A stretch of 64,000 bases of DNA from Pedobacter westerhofensis (GTDB lineage: Bacteria > Bacteroidota > Bacteroidia > Sphingobacteriales > Sphingobacteriaceae). Numbering within the stretch: position 1 is the first letter of the stretch; every line of letters starts with the position of its first letter. The notes beneath the pieces are model-generated. The model saw nothing but the letters and a program-made list of their open reading frames with translations. It did not search any database and was not told where the DNA came from. The stretch covers positions 1-64,000 of the forward strand of contig NZ_FXTN01000015.1 in the NCBI RefSeq assembly GCF_900182595.1, written 5' to 3'. Below, piece after piece: positions 1-8,365 of the stretch. The position numbers were made by a program, and so were the translations under genes.

Positions 1-53
1 CCAGAGCCGATGGTACTGCGGTAACACGTGGGAGAGTAGGTCGGTGCCAAATC
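1..53 (+). rRNA. rrf: 5S ribosomal RNA, 3' end only
   Basis: The first ~50 bases match the 3' half of the complete 5S gene found 1680 bases downstream, differing by one base near the end (gccaa against gccag). The 5' half lies outside the window, so this is probably the last gene of an rRNA operon coming in from the left. A terminator hairpin follows directly. Confidence 0.93.
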
Positions 54-60
54 TTAAAGA

Positions 61-94
61 AAGCCTTTCAGGAAACTGAGAGGCTTTTCTTGTT
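61..94 (+). terminator. Rho-independent terminator of the first 5S gene
   Basis: Eleven-base stem (61-71 with 76-86, one G-U pair), GAAA tetraloop, then a T-rich tract. It sits eight bases after the 5S end and would close the incoming rRNA transcript. It also lies just past the end of the protease gene on the opposite strand. Confidence 0.85.
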
Positions 95-109
95 TTAAAG
101 GTTTTTAAA

Positions 110-1372
110 CTATATCCTTCTTTTTAATTTTAGCAGTACAATCTTTCTTTCATTTTTGCGGGTTACTTCCATCAGCAATTGCCTGCCGTCCCTGTCCCTG
201 AACATTTCAGTAAGTTCATTCAGCGTATAATGCTCTATACCTTTAAAATCAACGGTCAGGATTTCATCTCCCGGGTAAAGCCCTGCTGTTTCTGCCGGTG
301 AACCTGGCTCTATTCTGCTGATATAATAGTGGTCTTTAGGCGATTTCAGTACATAAATTTCCATACCAGACATATCATGATCAAATTTCTTTTGATAAGC
401 ATTGCTTTTCTTTAAATACAGTGCATCATTTTCGTAATCAAACGTCACTAAAAAGTGTTTCAGCACCTCGGCGCCCAGGCTCCCGTTTCTTGGTGTGCCT
501 TCAAGATCTATCCTTTGTGAATCATATAAGGGGAAACCTGCCAATACGCTCTTAAACGTAAATTCCTGTAAATTAAGTGCATAGATCCTGCCCATATTGC
601 CAGTAATTTCCCCGTTAATACCTACGCCTAAATTTGCCGGTATCGTACGATCAGGTAATGGAAAAGGGCGGTCGCCCATCGCCTCCAGCATCAAAGGGTG
701 ACTGGAACCGTTGTCCACCAGCAAAGTTACCTCGGTTTTAGTGAGCGAATCTACGCTGATCTCCGCTTGTATATAAGGCTTCGCATTGATTATACGCAAG
801 GGTATCTTTGTGCCTTTTATTTTAAACTTTGTATTGGGTGCATAAAAGGTGATTTTATTGGAGGAGTAATTGATCCGGACCGCGAAACTTTTAAAGAAGT
901 AATATCCAAGTATTCCATGGATCTTAATACCAAGGTAAGATGACAGATCAAAGATATCTTCTTTGAATATAGCAGCAGGAATGTTTTTAATTTCTGATTT
1001 TCCAACCCTTGCAGTAATGTTTCTGGTTAATATTGCTTCTATATCTTTTCCCAGCCCGTATCCCTGGATTTTATAGGTCTGAAACTTTTTAACGTTCAAA
1101 ATCTTTAAAAAAGCAGTATCGGTTATAATCATTTGTCCAACGCCGGTGTCTAGAAGAAAATTATATGGGCCCTTGTTGTTGATGTAGACAGGTATTACAA
1201 TCAGATTTTTGATTCTCAGAAAATCAATGACATCCTTTTTTCGCTGTCCATCCAGTTTGAAGGATTGCGCACTGGCGGAAGTGCTGAGATGAATGGACAC
1301 AAGAATAATCACTACAATGAGAAATATTGACTTTAATCGCTTGAGTTGATTTAAAGGCCAGCCCATGTTCAT
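110..1372 (-). CDS. Secreted retropepsin-like aspartyl protease with C-terminal PDZ domain
   Basis: The protein starts with a hydrophobic export segment ending near SASAQS, so it should act in the periplasm or be lipid-bilayer exposed. Two aspartyl-protease half motifs are visible, LLDTGVG and LLVDNGSS, each followed by a hydrophobic strand, as in the Bacteroidota 'aspartyl protease family' proteins. The last ~85 residues form a PDZ domain (ISRIEPGSPAETAGLYPGDE). The frame is open to 1417, but a -7 box lies at 1407-1414, so the Met codons at 1372 or 1366 are more likely starts; both keep the signal peptide intact. It is transcribed against the flanking 5S genes and is alone. The substrate is unknown. 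The second motif has DNGS rather than DTGS, which is common in this family but may lower activity. Confidence 0.8.
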   Translation of the reverse strand: MNMGWPLNQLKRLKSIFLIVVIILVSIHLSTSASAQSFKLDGQRKKDVIDFLRIKNLIVIPVYINNKGPYNFLLDTGVGQMIITDTAFLKILNVKKFQTYKIQGYGLGKDIEAILTRNITARVGKSEIKNIPAAIFKEDIFDLSSYLGIKIHGILGYYFFKSFAVRINYSSNKITFYAPNTKFKIKGTKIPLRIINAKPYIQAEISVDSLTKTEVTLLVDNGSSHPLMLEAMGDRPFPLPDRTIPANLGVGINGEITGNMGRIYALNLQEFTFKSVLAGFPLYDSQRIDLEGTPRNGSLGAEVLKHFLVTFDYENDALYLKKSNAYQKKFDHDMSGMEIYVLKSPKDHYYISRIEPGSPAETAGLYPGDEILTVDFKGIEHYTLNELTEMFRDRDGRQLLMEVTRKNERKIVLLKLKRRI

Positions 1373-1406
1373 GATATTGAATATGCTTTCTACCCAATTC
1401 AGCTCA

Positions 1407-1414
1407 CAAAAATA
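1407..1414 (-). promoter_or_regulatory. Candidate -7 promoter box for the aspartyl protease gene
   Basis: Read on the minus strand the sequence is TATTTTTG, a full match to the Bacteroidota -7 element TAnnTTTG. No good -33 TTG is seen at the usual spacing, so this is only moderately supported. Confidence 0.35.
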
Positions 1415-1538
1415 CATTGTTACCGAATGTCGCTGTGAACTAATAATGTTTAGAAGGATACTTGGTTAGAATTCCTGATTGAATATACGAATATTAAAAG
1501 GCTTCCGGATATTGAAAAAAACATATTCATGTTATAGC

Positions 1539-1567
1539 TTGATATATGGGTAATTTGGCTATCTTTG
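1539..1567 (+). promoter_or_regulatory. Bacteroidota-type promoter of the second 5S gene
   Basis: TTG at 1539-1541, an 18-base spacer, then TATCTTTG at 1560-1567. This matches the primary sigma (RpoD/sigma-ABfr type) consensus of Bacteroidota, TTG-N(17-23)-TAnnTTTG. Transcription would begin about 45-50 bases before the mature 5S RNA. Confidence 0.7.
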
Positions 1568-1620
1568 GGCATCAATAAAGACATAAACATTTGATACAAA
1601 CGTAACAAATGTCACAATAT

Positions 1621-1735
<115 letters not shown>

Positions 1736-1740
1736 AATTA

Positions 1741-1772
1741 GGCTGCTTCATTAATTTGAAGCAGCCTTTTTT
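1741..1772 (+). terminator. Rho-independent terminator of the second 5S gene
   Basis: Ten-base perfect stem GGCTGCTTCA/TGAAGCAGCC with a six-base loop, then six T. Begins six bases after the 5S end. Confidence 0.92.
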
Positions 1773-1843
1773 CTTATGGTTGCAGGTATATAAACCTGAT
1801 GTAAAACAATTACAAATCCTCCCTTTACTAAAAAGAATATAGC

Positions 1844-1851
1844 TAGTTTTG
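1844..1851 (+). promoter_or_regulatory. Candidate -7 promoter box of gap
   Basis: TAGTTTTG matches TAnnTTTG and lies 35 bases before the gap start codon. The -33 region is weak (TTTAC only). Confidence 0.5.
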
Positions 1852-1886
1852 CCGCCGTTAATACAACTAAAAGACAATATGCCATC

Positions 1887-2888
1887 ATGAAATTAGCTAT
1901 TAATGGTTTTGGTAGGATAGGCCGGGTATTTTTACGTGCCGCGCTGGAGAAAGATATCAATGTAGTAGCCATCAATGACCTTGGTGATCCGGCTACGCTT
2001 GCACATTTATTTAAATACGATACCGTGCACAGGGGTTTTAAGGGAGAAGTTTCATTTGATGAAGAGGCTTTGGTAATCAATGGGAAAAGGATCCTGGTTT
2101 TTAGGGAATCGCAACCATCAAAGTTGCCCTGGGCTACTTTGGAAATAGATCTGGTTTTAGAATCTACAGGTAAGTTTACCACAAGGGCAGGGGCTTCACA
2201 GCATCTTGAAGCAGGGGCAAGGCAGGTGATCATCTCAGCACCAGCTGACAAAGATATTCCTATGTACCTGCTGGGTGTGAACGATCAGGATATTGATCTT
2301 ACTGCAGAAATCATTTCCAATGCATCCTGTACCACAAATAACGTAGCACCAATGCTGAAGATCCTGGATGACAACTGGGGGATCCTGGATGGCTATATCA
2401 CCACTGTGCACTCGATGACAGGTGATCAGAACCTGCATGATGCACCGCATAAAGATTTGCGCAGGGCCAGAGCTGCCTCTGCTTCTATTATTCCTACCAG
2501 TACAGGTGCAGCGAAAGCAGTGACAAACATATTTCCTCATCTGGAAGGCAAGCTTGGAGGAGCGGGAATACGTGTTCCTGTACTGAATGGTTCGCTAACA
2601 GACTTTACCTGCATATTAAAGAAACCGACTACCATTGAAGAGATCAATGCGGCCTTTAAACATGCGGCTGAAAATGAAATGAAGAACGTATTGGAATATA
2701 CCGAAGACCCGATTGTTTCAGTTGATATTCTGGATAATACGCATTCCTGCATTTTTGATGCGCTGCTGACTTCGATCGTAGGAGACCTCGTGAAAGTAGT
2801 AGGCTGGTACGACAACGAGTCAGGATATTCAGCAAGACTCATGGATCTGGTACTGAAGATCGCGGAGAAAAATCAGCAGGGCAGTTGA
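1887..2888 (+). CDS. gap: Glyceraldehyde-3-phosphate dehydrogenase, type I (divergent paralogue)
   Basis: Interconverts glyceraldehyde 3-phosphate and 1,3-bisphosphoglycerate with NAD(P). The Rossmann start INGFGRIGR, the catalytic-cysteine motif ASCTTN, and the phosphate-site STGAAKAV are all present; 333 residues is the normal length. It differs from the second GAPDH of this window (36129-37130): the cysteine motif continues N-VAP rather than C-LAP, the loop after TVHS reads MTGDQNLHDAPHKD, and the C-terminal YDNEWGYS has become YDNESGYS. The loop recalls the gluconeogenic GapB group, but Asn-Asp at the cofactor position still suggests NAD use. pgk, the next enzyme of the pathway, follows after 183 bases. 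Enzyme class is certain; direction and cofactor are inferred. Confidence 0.95.
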   Translation: MKLAINGFGRIGRVFLRAALEKDINVVAINDLGDPATLAHLFKYDTVHRGFKGEVSFDEEALVINGKRILVFRESQPSKLPWATLEIDLVLESTGKFTTRAGASQHLEAGARQVIISAPADKDIPMYLLGVNDQDIDLTAEIISNASCTTNNVAPMLKILDDNWGILDGYITTVHSMTGDQNLHDAPHKDLRRARAASASIIPTSTGAAKAVTNIFPHLEGKLGGAGIRVPVLNGSLTDFTCILKKPTTIEEINAAFKHAAENEMKNVLEYTEDPIVSVDILDNTHSCIFDALLTSIVGDLVKVVGWYDNESGYSARLMDLVLKIAEKNQQGS

Positions 2889-2961
2889 ATTTGCAGAAAA
2901 TGAATTTAAAGCGGCATTGATTAATTTTTCATTTAATAAGCTTACATGTGCTCAGGCTTCT

Positions 2962-2969
2962 TATATTTG
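2962..2969 (+). promoter_or_regulatory. Candidate -7 promoter box of pgk
   Basis: TATATTTG, a full TAnnTTTG match, about 100 bases before pgk, in the gap-pgk spacer. It would allow pgk to be transcribed apart from gap. No clear -33 box. Confidence 0.45.
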
Positions 2970-3071
2970 GTGCAACGAACAAGTAAACGGTATGAACAGG
3001 GCTGATCTTTGGTATCTGTAGAGATATGAAGGATATAAATTCAGTCTATTTTACATAAATAAATATATAAG

Positions 3072-4265
3072 ATGAAAACAGTTGACCAATGTGATTTTAA
3101 AGACAAGAAAGCTTTAATCAGGGTAGATTTTAACGTCCCTCTGGATAAGGATTTCAATATCACAGATGATAAAAGAATGCGCGCAGCTTTACCTACGATC
3201 ACCAAAATTTTGAATGATGGTGGTTCTGTGATCTTAATGTCGCATTTAGGTCGCCCTAAAGGTGGCCCGGAAGATAAATATTCCCTTAAGCACATCCTGG
3301 GCGATTTGTCTAGAATGCTTGATCTTGAGGTGAAATTTGCAGATGACTGCATCGGCGCTGATGCTGCCGAAAAAGCGAAAGATCTGGAGCCGGGACAAGT
3401 ATTGTTGCTTGAAAACCTTCGTTTCTACAAAGAAGAAGAAAAAGGTGATAAAGAATTTGCAGGTAAACTGGCTAAACTTGGTGATGTATATGTGAATGAT
3501 GCTTTTGGTACAGCTCACCGTGCACATGCTTCTACATCGATCATCGCTGAATTCTTCCCAACTGAAAAATATTTCGGTTACCTGATGGCGGAAGAATTAA
3601 AAAATGCTGAAAAAATCAACAATAACGCTGATAAACCTTTTACAGCAATCATGGGCGGCGCAAAAGTTTCTGATAAGATTCTTTTGATCGAAAGCCTGCT
3701 GGATAAAGTTGATAACCTGATTATCGGTGGGGGTATGGCTTATACTTTCGCTAAAGCTCAGGGCGGTGAAATTGGTACTTCTTTACTGGAAGCCGACAGA
3801 ATGGAATTGTGTTTGGAATTGCTGGAAAAAGCAAAAGCCAAAGGCGTGAACATCCTGCTTCCGGTAGATACCGTGATCGCTGATAAATTTGACAATGAGG
3901 CACAAAAGAAAAATGTAGACTCTGGTCAGATCCCGGCCGACTGGATGGGATTAGACATCGGCCCTAAATCTGTAGACCTGTTTACTGATGTGATTAAAAA
4001 CTCAAAAACTTTATTATGGAATGGCCCGATGGGTGTTTTTGAAATGGCTAATTTTGAGCAGGGCACACGCGCTATTGCTGAAGCTGTAGTGGCGGCAACA
4101 AAAGAAAATGATGCTTTTTCACTGATTGGTGGCGGCGATTCTGCAGCTGCAATTGCAAAGTTTGGTCTTGAAGACGAAGTGAGTTATGTTTCTACCGGTG
4201 GTGGTGCTTTACTGGAGTATATGGAAGGTAAAGAACTACCGGGCGTAAAAGCAATTAACGATTAA
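3072..4265 (+). CDS. pgk: Phosphoglycerate kinase
   Basis: Transfers a phosphate between 1,3-bisphosphoglycerate and ADP in the cytoplasm. The substrate-binding N-domain motif RVDFNVPLD (residues ~17-25), SHLGRPKG (~57-64), [12 protein letters not shown] and the C-domain nucleotide site GGGDSAAA plus [13 protein letters not shown] are all seen. At 397 residues it is full length. It follows gap on the same strand and ends in a strong terminator, so gap and pgk form a two-gene glycolytic unit, possibly with an extra promoter before pgk. Confidence 0.98.
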   Translation: MKTVDQCDFKDKKALIRVDFNVPLDKDFNITDDKRMRAALPTITKILNDGGSVILMSHLGRPKGGPEDKYSLKHILGDLSRMLDLEVKFADDCIGADAAEKAKDLEPGQVLLLENLRFYKEEEKGDKEFAGKLAKLGDVYVNDAFGTAHRAHASTSIIAEFFPTEKYFGYLMAEELKNAEKINNNADKPFTAIMGGAKVSDKILLIESLLDKVDNLIIGGGMAYTFAKAQGGEIGTSLLEADRMELCLELLEKAKAKGVNILLPVDTVIADKFDNEAQKKNVDSGQIPADWMGLDIGPKSVDLFTDVIKNSKTLLWNGPMGVFEMANFEQGTRAIAEAVVAATKENDAFSLIGGGDSAAAIAKFGLEDEVSYVSTGGGALLEYMEGKELPGVKAIND

Positions 4266-4350
4266 AATAAGCAGAAAAATAGAATTTAGCTCAGATATTC
4301 AATGAGTTAAACCTCCAATTTTACCGGAATACGGACACTCGTCCAACTTA

Positions 4351-4376
4351 AAGGCCAATTCAAAATTGGCCTTTTT
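4351..4376 (+). terminator. Rho-independent terminator after pgk
   Basis: Perfect ten-base stem AAGGCCAATT/AATTGGCCTT with a three-base loop, ending in five T. It separates pgk from the dcw cluster. Confidence 0.92.
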
Positions 4377-4386
4377 GCGTGTGTGG

Positions 4387-4456
4387 TGGGGAAAAATGGG
4401 GAAAATAGTATGTTGATAACTTTTTTGTGGTAGAATGTGGTAAAAAGTGGTAGAAG
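4387..4456 (+). promoter_or_regulatory. 10-bp-phased direct repeats before mraZ, candidate MraZ operator
   Basis: TGGGGAAAAN occurs twice in tandem (4387-4396, 4397-4406) and GTGGTARAAN three times in tandem (4427-4436, 4437-4446, 4447-4456), each with a period of ten bases. MraZ proteins are known to bind short G-rich repeats with one-turn spacing just before mraZ (TGGGN repeats in E. coli). Position, period and composition fit autoregulation of the dcw operon. Binding is inferred; similarity of TGTGG to DnaA-box halves is an alternative reading. Confidence 0.65.
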
Positions 4457-4492
4457 TATCTATTTTTACACTACATAAAAAGTGTAGATACT
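4455..4492. repeat. Imperfect inverted repeat next to the mraZ start codon
   Basis: AGTATCTA at 4455-4462 plus CACT at 4469-4472 mirror AGTGTAGATACT at 4481-4492; the left arm carries a six-base insertion. It ends four bases before the mraZ ATG, so it could fold in the leader or serve as an operator. It overlaps the last mraZ-box repeat by two bases. Confidence 0.4.
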
Positions 4493-4495
4493 ATA

Positions 4496-4963
4496 ATGGT
4501 TCAATTGTTAGGAGAATTTGATTGTAAATTGGATGCCAAAGGCCGCATGATGGTGCCTTCGGGTCTGAAAAAACAATTGCCAAACGTTGACCAGGAGGGA
4601 CTTGTGGTAAACAGGGGTTTTGAAAAACACCTGGTGATCTATCCCAAAAAAGTATGGGAAGATATCGTTGAAGAGCTGAGCAAACTCAATCAGTTTGAAA
4701 AAAAGACAAGAGAATTTATTCGTTTTTTTACAAGAGGTGCTACAGAACTGACCATGGATTCTGCCGGCAGGGTAAATTTACCTAAGTCGCTGCTCGAATA
4801 TGCAGGCATTGATGCCGAAGTTGTGCTGGCCTGCCAGTTCAATAAAATTGAACTCTGGTCTAAGTCGGCCTATGATAACTTCATGGACAGTGAGCCTGAA
4901 GATTTTGCAAATCTTGCCGAAGAGGTGATGGGAAATAAAAGGAGGGTGGAAGATGGAGAATAA
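4496..4963 (+). CDS. mraZ: Transcriptional regulator / division protein MraZ
   Basis: First gene of the dcw cluster and, in other bacteria, a repressor of it. Both AbrB-like half domains carry the family signature: DCKLDAKGRMMVPS near residue 10 and LTMDSAGRVNLP near residue 84. The length of 155 residues is typical. The stop codon lies inside the next gene (11-base overlap with rsmH), which suggests translational coupling. Tandem ten-base repeats directly upstream are the likely binding sites of the protein itself. Confidence 0.96.
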   Translation: MVQLLGEFDCKLDAKGRMMVPSGLKKQLPNVDQEGLVVNRGFEKHLVIYPKKVWEDIVEELSKLNQFEKKTREFIRFFTRGATELTMDSAGRVNLPKSLLEYAGIDAEVVLACQFNKIELWSKSAYDNFMDSEPEDFANLAEEVMGNKRRVEDGE

Positions 4964-5858
4964 TTATCATGTACCGGTACTGCTCAAAGAATGTATTGAT
5001 GGCTTAAATATTAAACCCGATGGGGTATATGTTGACGTTACCTTTGGTGGCGGTGGCCATTCAAAAGAGATATTGAGCAAGCTGGGCAAAAATGGGATAC
5101 TGATTGCTTTTGATCAGGACCCGGATGCACAGCGCAACAAGATAGATGATCCAAGGTTTTTGTTTGTGGATCAGAATTTTGCTTTCTTAAAAAATAACCT
5201 TCGTTTGCTGGGCTACAAACAGGTGGATGGCATACTGGCTGATCTGGGTGTTTCATCTCATCAGTTCAATGAGCCTGAACGTGGTTTTTCTACCAGGTTT
5301 GAATCTTCGCTGGATATGCGTATGGATAAACAGGGCAAGCTTACTGCTGCCGATGTGCTCAATACGTATCCTGAAGAAAAGCTACACAGGATCTTCGGTA
5401 TCTATGGCGAAGTGAAAAATGCAAAATCACTGGCTAAATCGGTCGTGACTTTCCGTGCCAACCAGCCGATTGACACACTGGCAGATTTTAAACTTGCAGC
5501 AGCGGCCCACATCCCGAAAGGAAAAGAAAATAAATATATGGCACAGGTGTTTCAGGCTTTACGGATTGAAGTAAATGCCGAGATCGATGTGCTGGAAAGC
5601 TTTTTACTGCAATCTGCAGAAGTGCTGAGCACTGGTGGCAGGTTAGTAGTGATGTCTTACCATTCACTGGAAGACAGGCCGGTAAAAAACTTTATTGCAA
5701 AAGGTAAGATCAGGGGAGAAGCAGACAAGGATTTCTTTGGTAACGAAGAAAAGCCCTTTAAGGCCGTTACCCGTAAAGCTGTTGTGGCAGACGAAGAAGA
5801 ACTCGAAAGAAACAGCAGGGCAAGGAGTGCCAAACTAAGGATTGGAGAAAAGCTATGA
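4953..5858 (+). CDS. rsmH: 16S rRNA (cytosine-1402 N4) methyltransferase
   Basis: Methylates C1402 in the decoding centre of 16S rRNA using S-adenosylmethionine. The SAM-site motif YVDVTFGGGGHS is at residues ~27-38, ADLGVSSHQF near 92 and the C-terminal VVMSYHSLEDRPVKNF is complete. It has 301 residues, standard for RsmH/MraW. It overlaps mraZ by 11 bases and its stop overlaps the ftsL start as ATGA. Confidence 0.97.
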   Translation: MENNYHVPVLLKECIDGLNIKPDGVYVDVTFGGGGHSKEILSKLGKNGILIAFDQDPDAQRNKIDDPRFLFVDQNFAFLKNNLRLLGYKQVDGILADLGVSSHQFNEPERGFSTRFESSLDMRMDKQGKLTAADVLNTYPEEKLHRIFGIYGEVKNAKSLAKSVVTFRANQPIDTLADFKLAAAAHIPKGKENKYMAQVFQALRIEVNAEIDVLESFLLQSAEVLSTGGRLVVMSYHSLEDRPVKNFIAKGKIRGEADKDFFGNEEKPFKAVTRKAVVADEEELERNSRARSAKLRIGEKL

Positions 5859-6274
5859 ATAACCAGTTCAGGGAAGAGATAGAGGAAGAAGATGAATTAC
5901 CGGAAGAACCGGTCATTAAACTGAAACCCAAAAAGGAAAGGGACACGGAGAGTACGAACCTTTTCTTTAAAAAGCTTTTCACTGAGGGTGCTGTATCAAA
6001 GGAATCTGCTACAGCAATGATGCCTTTCCTGATTTTCCTGTCGCTGCTCACGATGTTGTATATCGCGAACAGTCATATGGCAGTGAAAAACATCAGGGAT
6101 ATTGATAAACTAAATAAAGAAGTAAAAGAACTCAGCTGGGAATATAAGTCGCTCAAGGCAGACCTGATGTTCAAAAGCAAGTTGACAGAAGTAGCTAAAA
6201 AAGTTGATACGTTAGGCATAAAGGAGCTCACGGAGCCTCCAAAGAAAATTATTGTAAGCAGTGATGAACATTAG
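5855..6274 (+). CDS. ftsL: FtsL-like cell division protein
   Basis: Small bitopic protein of 139 residues. An acidic/charged cytoplasmic N-terminus of ~50 residues is followed by one membrane helix (MPFLIFLSLLTMLYIA) and a periplasmic heptad-like stretch (INDIDKLNKEVKEL-type pattern). This is the plan of the Bacteroidota FtsL family. FtsL links FtsQ to FtsW/FtsI in the divisome. Sequence conservation in this family is low, so the call rests mainly on topology and on its place between rsmH and ftsI. Confidence 0.85.
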   Translation: MNNQFREEIEEEDELPEEPVIKLKPKKERDTESTNLFFKKLFTEGAVSKESATAMMPFLIFLSLLTMLYIANSHMAVKNIRDIDKLNKEVKELSWEYKSLKADLMFKSKLTEVAKKVDTLGIKELTEPPKKIIVSSDEH

Positions 6275-8363
6275 AGCTAACATATTATTACGTGTTTATT
6301 TGTCCTTCGGACTGATTGTACTGCTTGCCGTGGCAGTATTGATCAGATTATGCGATGTACAATTTGTAGAGGGGCATAAATGGCGTGCCATGGCCGATAG
6401 TCTCTCTACAAAGTATATCAATGTGGAGGCTGCCCGTGGTAATATCTACTCTAATGACGGTAGCCTCCTGGCCACATCTGTTCCTGAATATGAATTGCGC
6501 ATGGACCTGTTTGCCGGTGGCATCAGCGACAATAAACTTTTTTACAGCAAGGTAGATTCACTGGGAATAAAGCTGTCGCAGTTTTTTGGTGACAAGACAC
6601 CTAAGGAATATTCGCGCATGCTCCGCAGTGCAAGGGCAGACAGTGTGAGGTACCTGCTGATCAAGCGTAAAGTAAATTATCAGGAATTAAAGACTATCCG
6701 AACTTTTCCTCTATACAATATAGGAAAGTACAGTGGCGGCCTGATGGCAATCCAGCAAAATAAAAGAATTAAACCTTTCCAGTTCCTGGCTGCCAGGACA
6801 ATTGGTTACAAGAATGAAAACGTAGCCAATGGTGTAGGTTTGGAAGGTGCTTACGGGAAATATATCAATGGTGAAAGCGGTAAACGCCTGGTACAGCGCA
6901 TTGCCGGCGGTGTCTGGATGCCCGTGAACGACGAGGCTGAAATTGCACCAAAAGAGGGTGCGGATATCATCTCTACGATTGACATCAACATGCAGGACCT
7001 GGCACAAAGCGCGCTGGAAAAACAGCTGATACTGAGCGATGCAGACCACGGGACGGTCATCCTGATGGAAGTAACTACGGGTGAGATCAGGGCGATAGCG
7101 AACTATACGCAGGTGGCTCCGGGAGAATATAAAGAGACTTTCAATTATGCAATAGCGGGTAACCAGGATCCGGGATCTACTTTTAAAATAGCATCTTATA
7201 TGGCTTTGCTTGAAGATGAAAAAGTTGATACCAATACCATGGTCAATACTGGTTCATACCATGTTCCGGGTAAAACGATCGTGGATTCTCACGGGAGTAT
7301 TGGTGTGGTTACAGTGAAAAAGGCATTTGAAGAATCTTCCAATGCCGCAATTGCTGAACTGGTAAGTACACGGTATAAAGATGATCAGTCTAAGTTTACG
7401 GATCATTTGTACGAATGGCACCTGAACGAAAAAATGGGCCTGCAAATTCCCGGAGAAGCACAGCCGGTAGTGAAAAACCCAAAGAACAGGAGCTGGAACA
7501 AAAACTTAACCCTGCCACAGATGGCGTACGGATACGAGATGCAGCTGACACCTTTAAAGGTGCTTTCGTTTTATAATGCGGTAGCAAATAACGGAAAATA
7601 TATCTCGCCGATTTTTGTGAAGGAAATACGCCGTTTGGGTAATCCCGTAGAGCAGTTTAAAGCAAAGGTAATCAATCCGCAGATCTGCTCAGAAAAAACA
7701 CTGAGTAAAATGCATGCCATGCTGGAAGGTGTAATTACTGAAGGTACCGGAAAACTGATGGGCTCGCCTTTTTACAGGGTTGCCGGTAAAACAGGTACGG
7801 CACAGGTGGCCGATGGTAAAAACGGATACAAAGCCAAGAAAAGTTATCAGGCATCATTTGCAGGATACTTTCCGGCAGATAAGCCTAAATATTCGATTAT
7901 TGTATGTATCAACGGGCCTAAGCACGGGTATTATGGTGCTACGGTTGCAGGGCCGGTATTTAAGGAGATCGCAGACCGGATTTATGCGAGCGACCTCGAG
8001 ATGTATAACAACGTAGCGGATACGCACCTGGTAGGAAACACAAAAAGCCCGGAAGCGAAAGCGGGACAAAGCAAGGCGGTGAAAAAAGTATACAATGCCC
8101 TGGGAATAAAAACACTGTATGCTGCAAAGTCAGACTATTTCAACAGTGTGGATACGAGCAACGGGATTGTTTATGAAGAATATAGTTCTGTGAAAGGCAT
8201 GATGCCGAACGTAGTGGGCATGGGATTGAAAGATGCCCTGTACCTGCTGGGCAATGCCGGATTAAAAACACGGATCAACGGAAGCGGAAAAGTAATGGCC
8301 CAGTCTATTCCTCAGGGAACTAAGATTGGTAAAGGTTTATTGGTACAATTAGCTTTAAGATAA
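6264..8363 (+). CDS. ftsI: Division-specific transpeptidase, penicillin-binding protein 3, with PASTA domain
   Basis: Class B PBP that cross-links septal peptidoglycan with FtsW. One membrane helix near residues 8-28, PBP dimer domain, then the three active-site motifs: STFK (~305-308), SSN (~358-360) and KTGT (~509-512). A PASTA domain closes the protein (MPNVVGMGLKDALYLLGNAG). The frame begins with GTG at 6261 followed at once by ATG at 6264; the ATG is the more natural start. The gene overlaps ftsL by eleven bases. Confidence 0.96.
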   Translation: MNIRANILLRVYLSFGLIVLLAVAVLIRLCDVQFVEGHKWRAMADSLSTKYINVEAARGNIYSNDGSLLATSVPEYELRMDLFAGGISDNKLFYSKVDSLGIKLSQFFGDKTPKEYSRMLRSARADSVRYLLIKRKVNYQELKTIRTFPLYNIGKYSGGLMAIQQNKRIKPFQFLAARTIGYKNENVANGVGLEGAYGKYINGESGKRLVQRIAGGVWMPVNDEAEIAPKEGADIISTIDINMQDLAQSALEKQLILSDADHGTVILMEVTTGEIRAIANYTQVAPGEYKETFNYAIAGNQDPGSTFKIASYMALLEDEKVDTNTMVNTGSYHVPGKTIVDSHGSIGVVTVKKAFEESSNAAIAELVSTRYKDDQSKFTDHLYEWHLNEKMGLQIPGEAQPVVKNPKNRSWNKNLTLPQMAYGYEMQLTPLKVLSFYNAVANNGKYISPIFVKEIRRLGNPVEQFKAKVINPQICSEKTLSKMHAMLEGVITEGTGKLMGSPFYRVAGKTGTAQVADGKNGYKAKKSYQASFAGYFPADKPKYSIIVCINGPKHGYYGATVAGPVFKEIADRIYASDLEMYNNVADTHLVGNTKSPEAKAGQSKAVKKVYNALGIKTLYAAKSDYFNSVDTSNGIVYEEYSSVKGMMPNVVGMGLKDALYLLGNAGLKTRINGSGKVMAQSIPQGTKIGKGLLVQLALR

Positions 8364-8365
8364 AG

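Noticed and set aside
1751-2251. 166-residue minus-strand frame across the start of gap
   Set aside because: Opposite to the conserved GAPDH N-terminus and the 5S terminator; no recognisable product.
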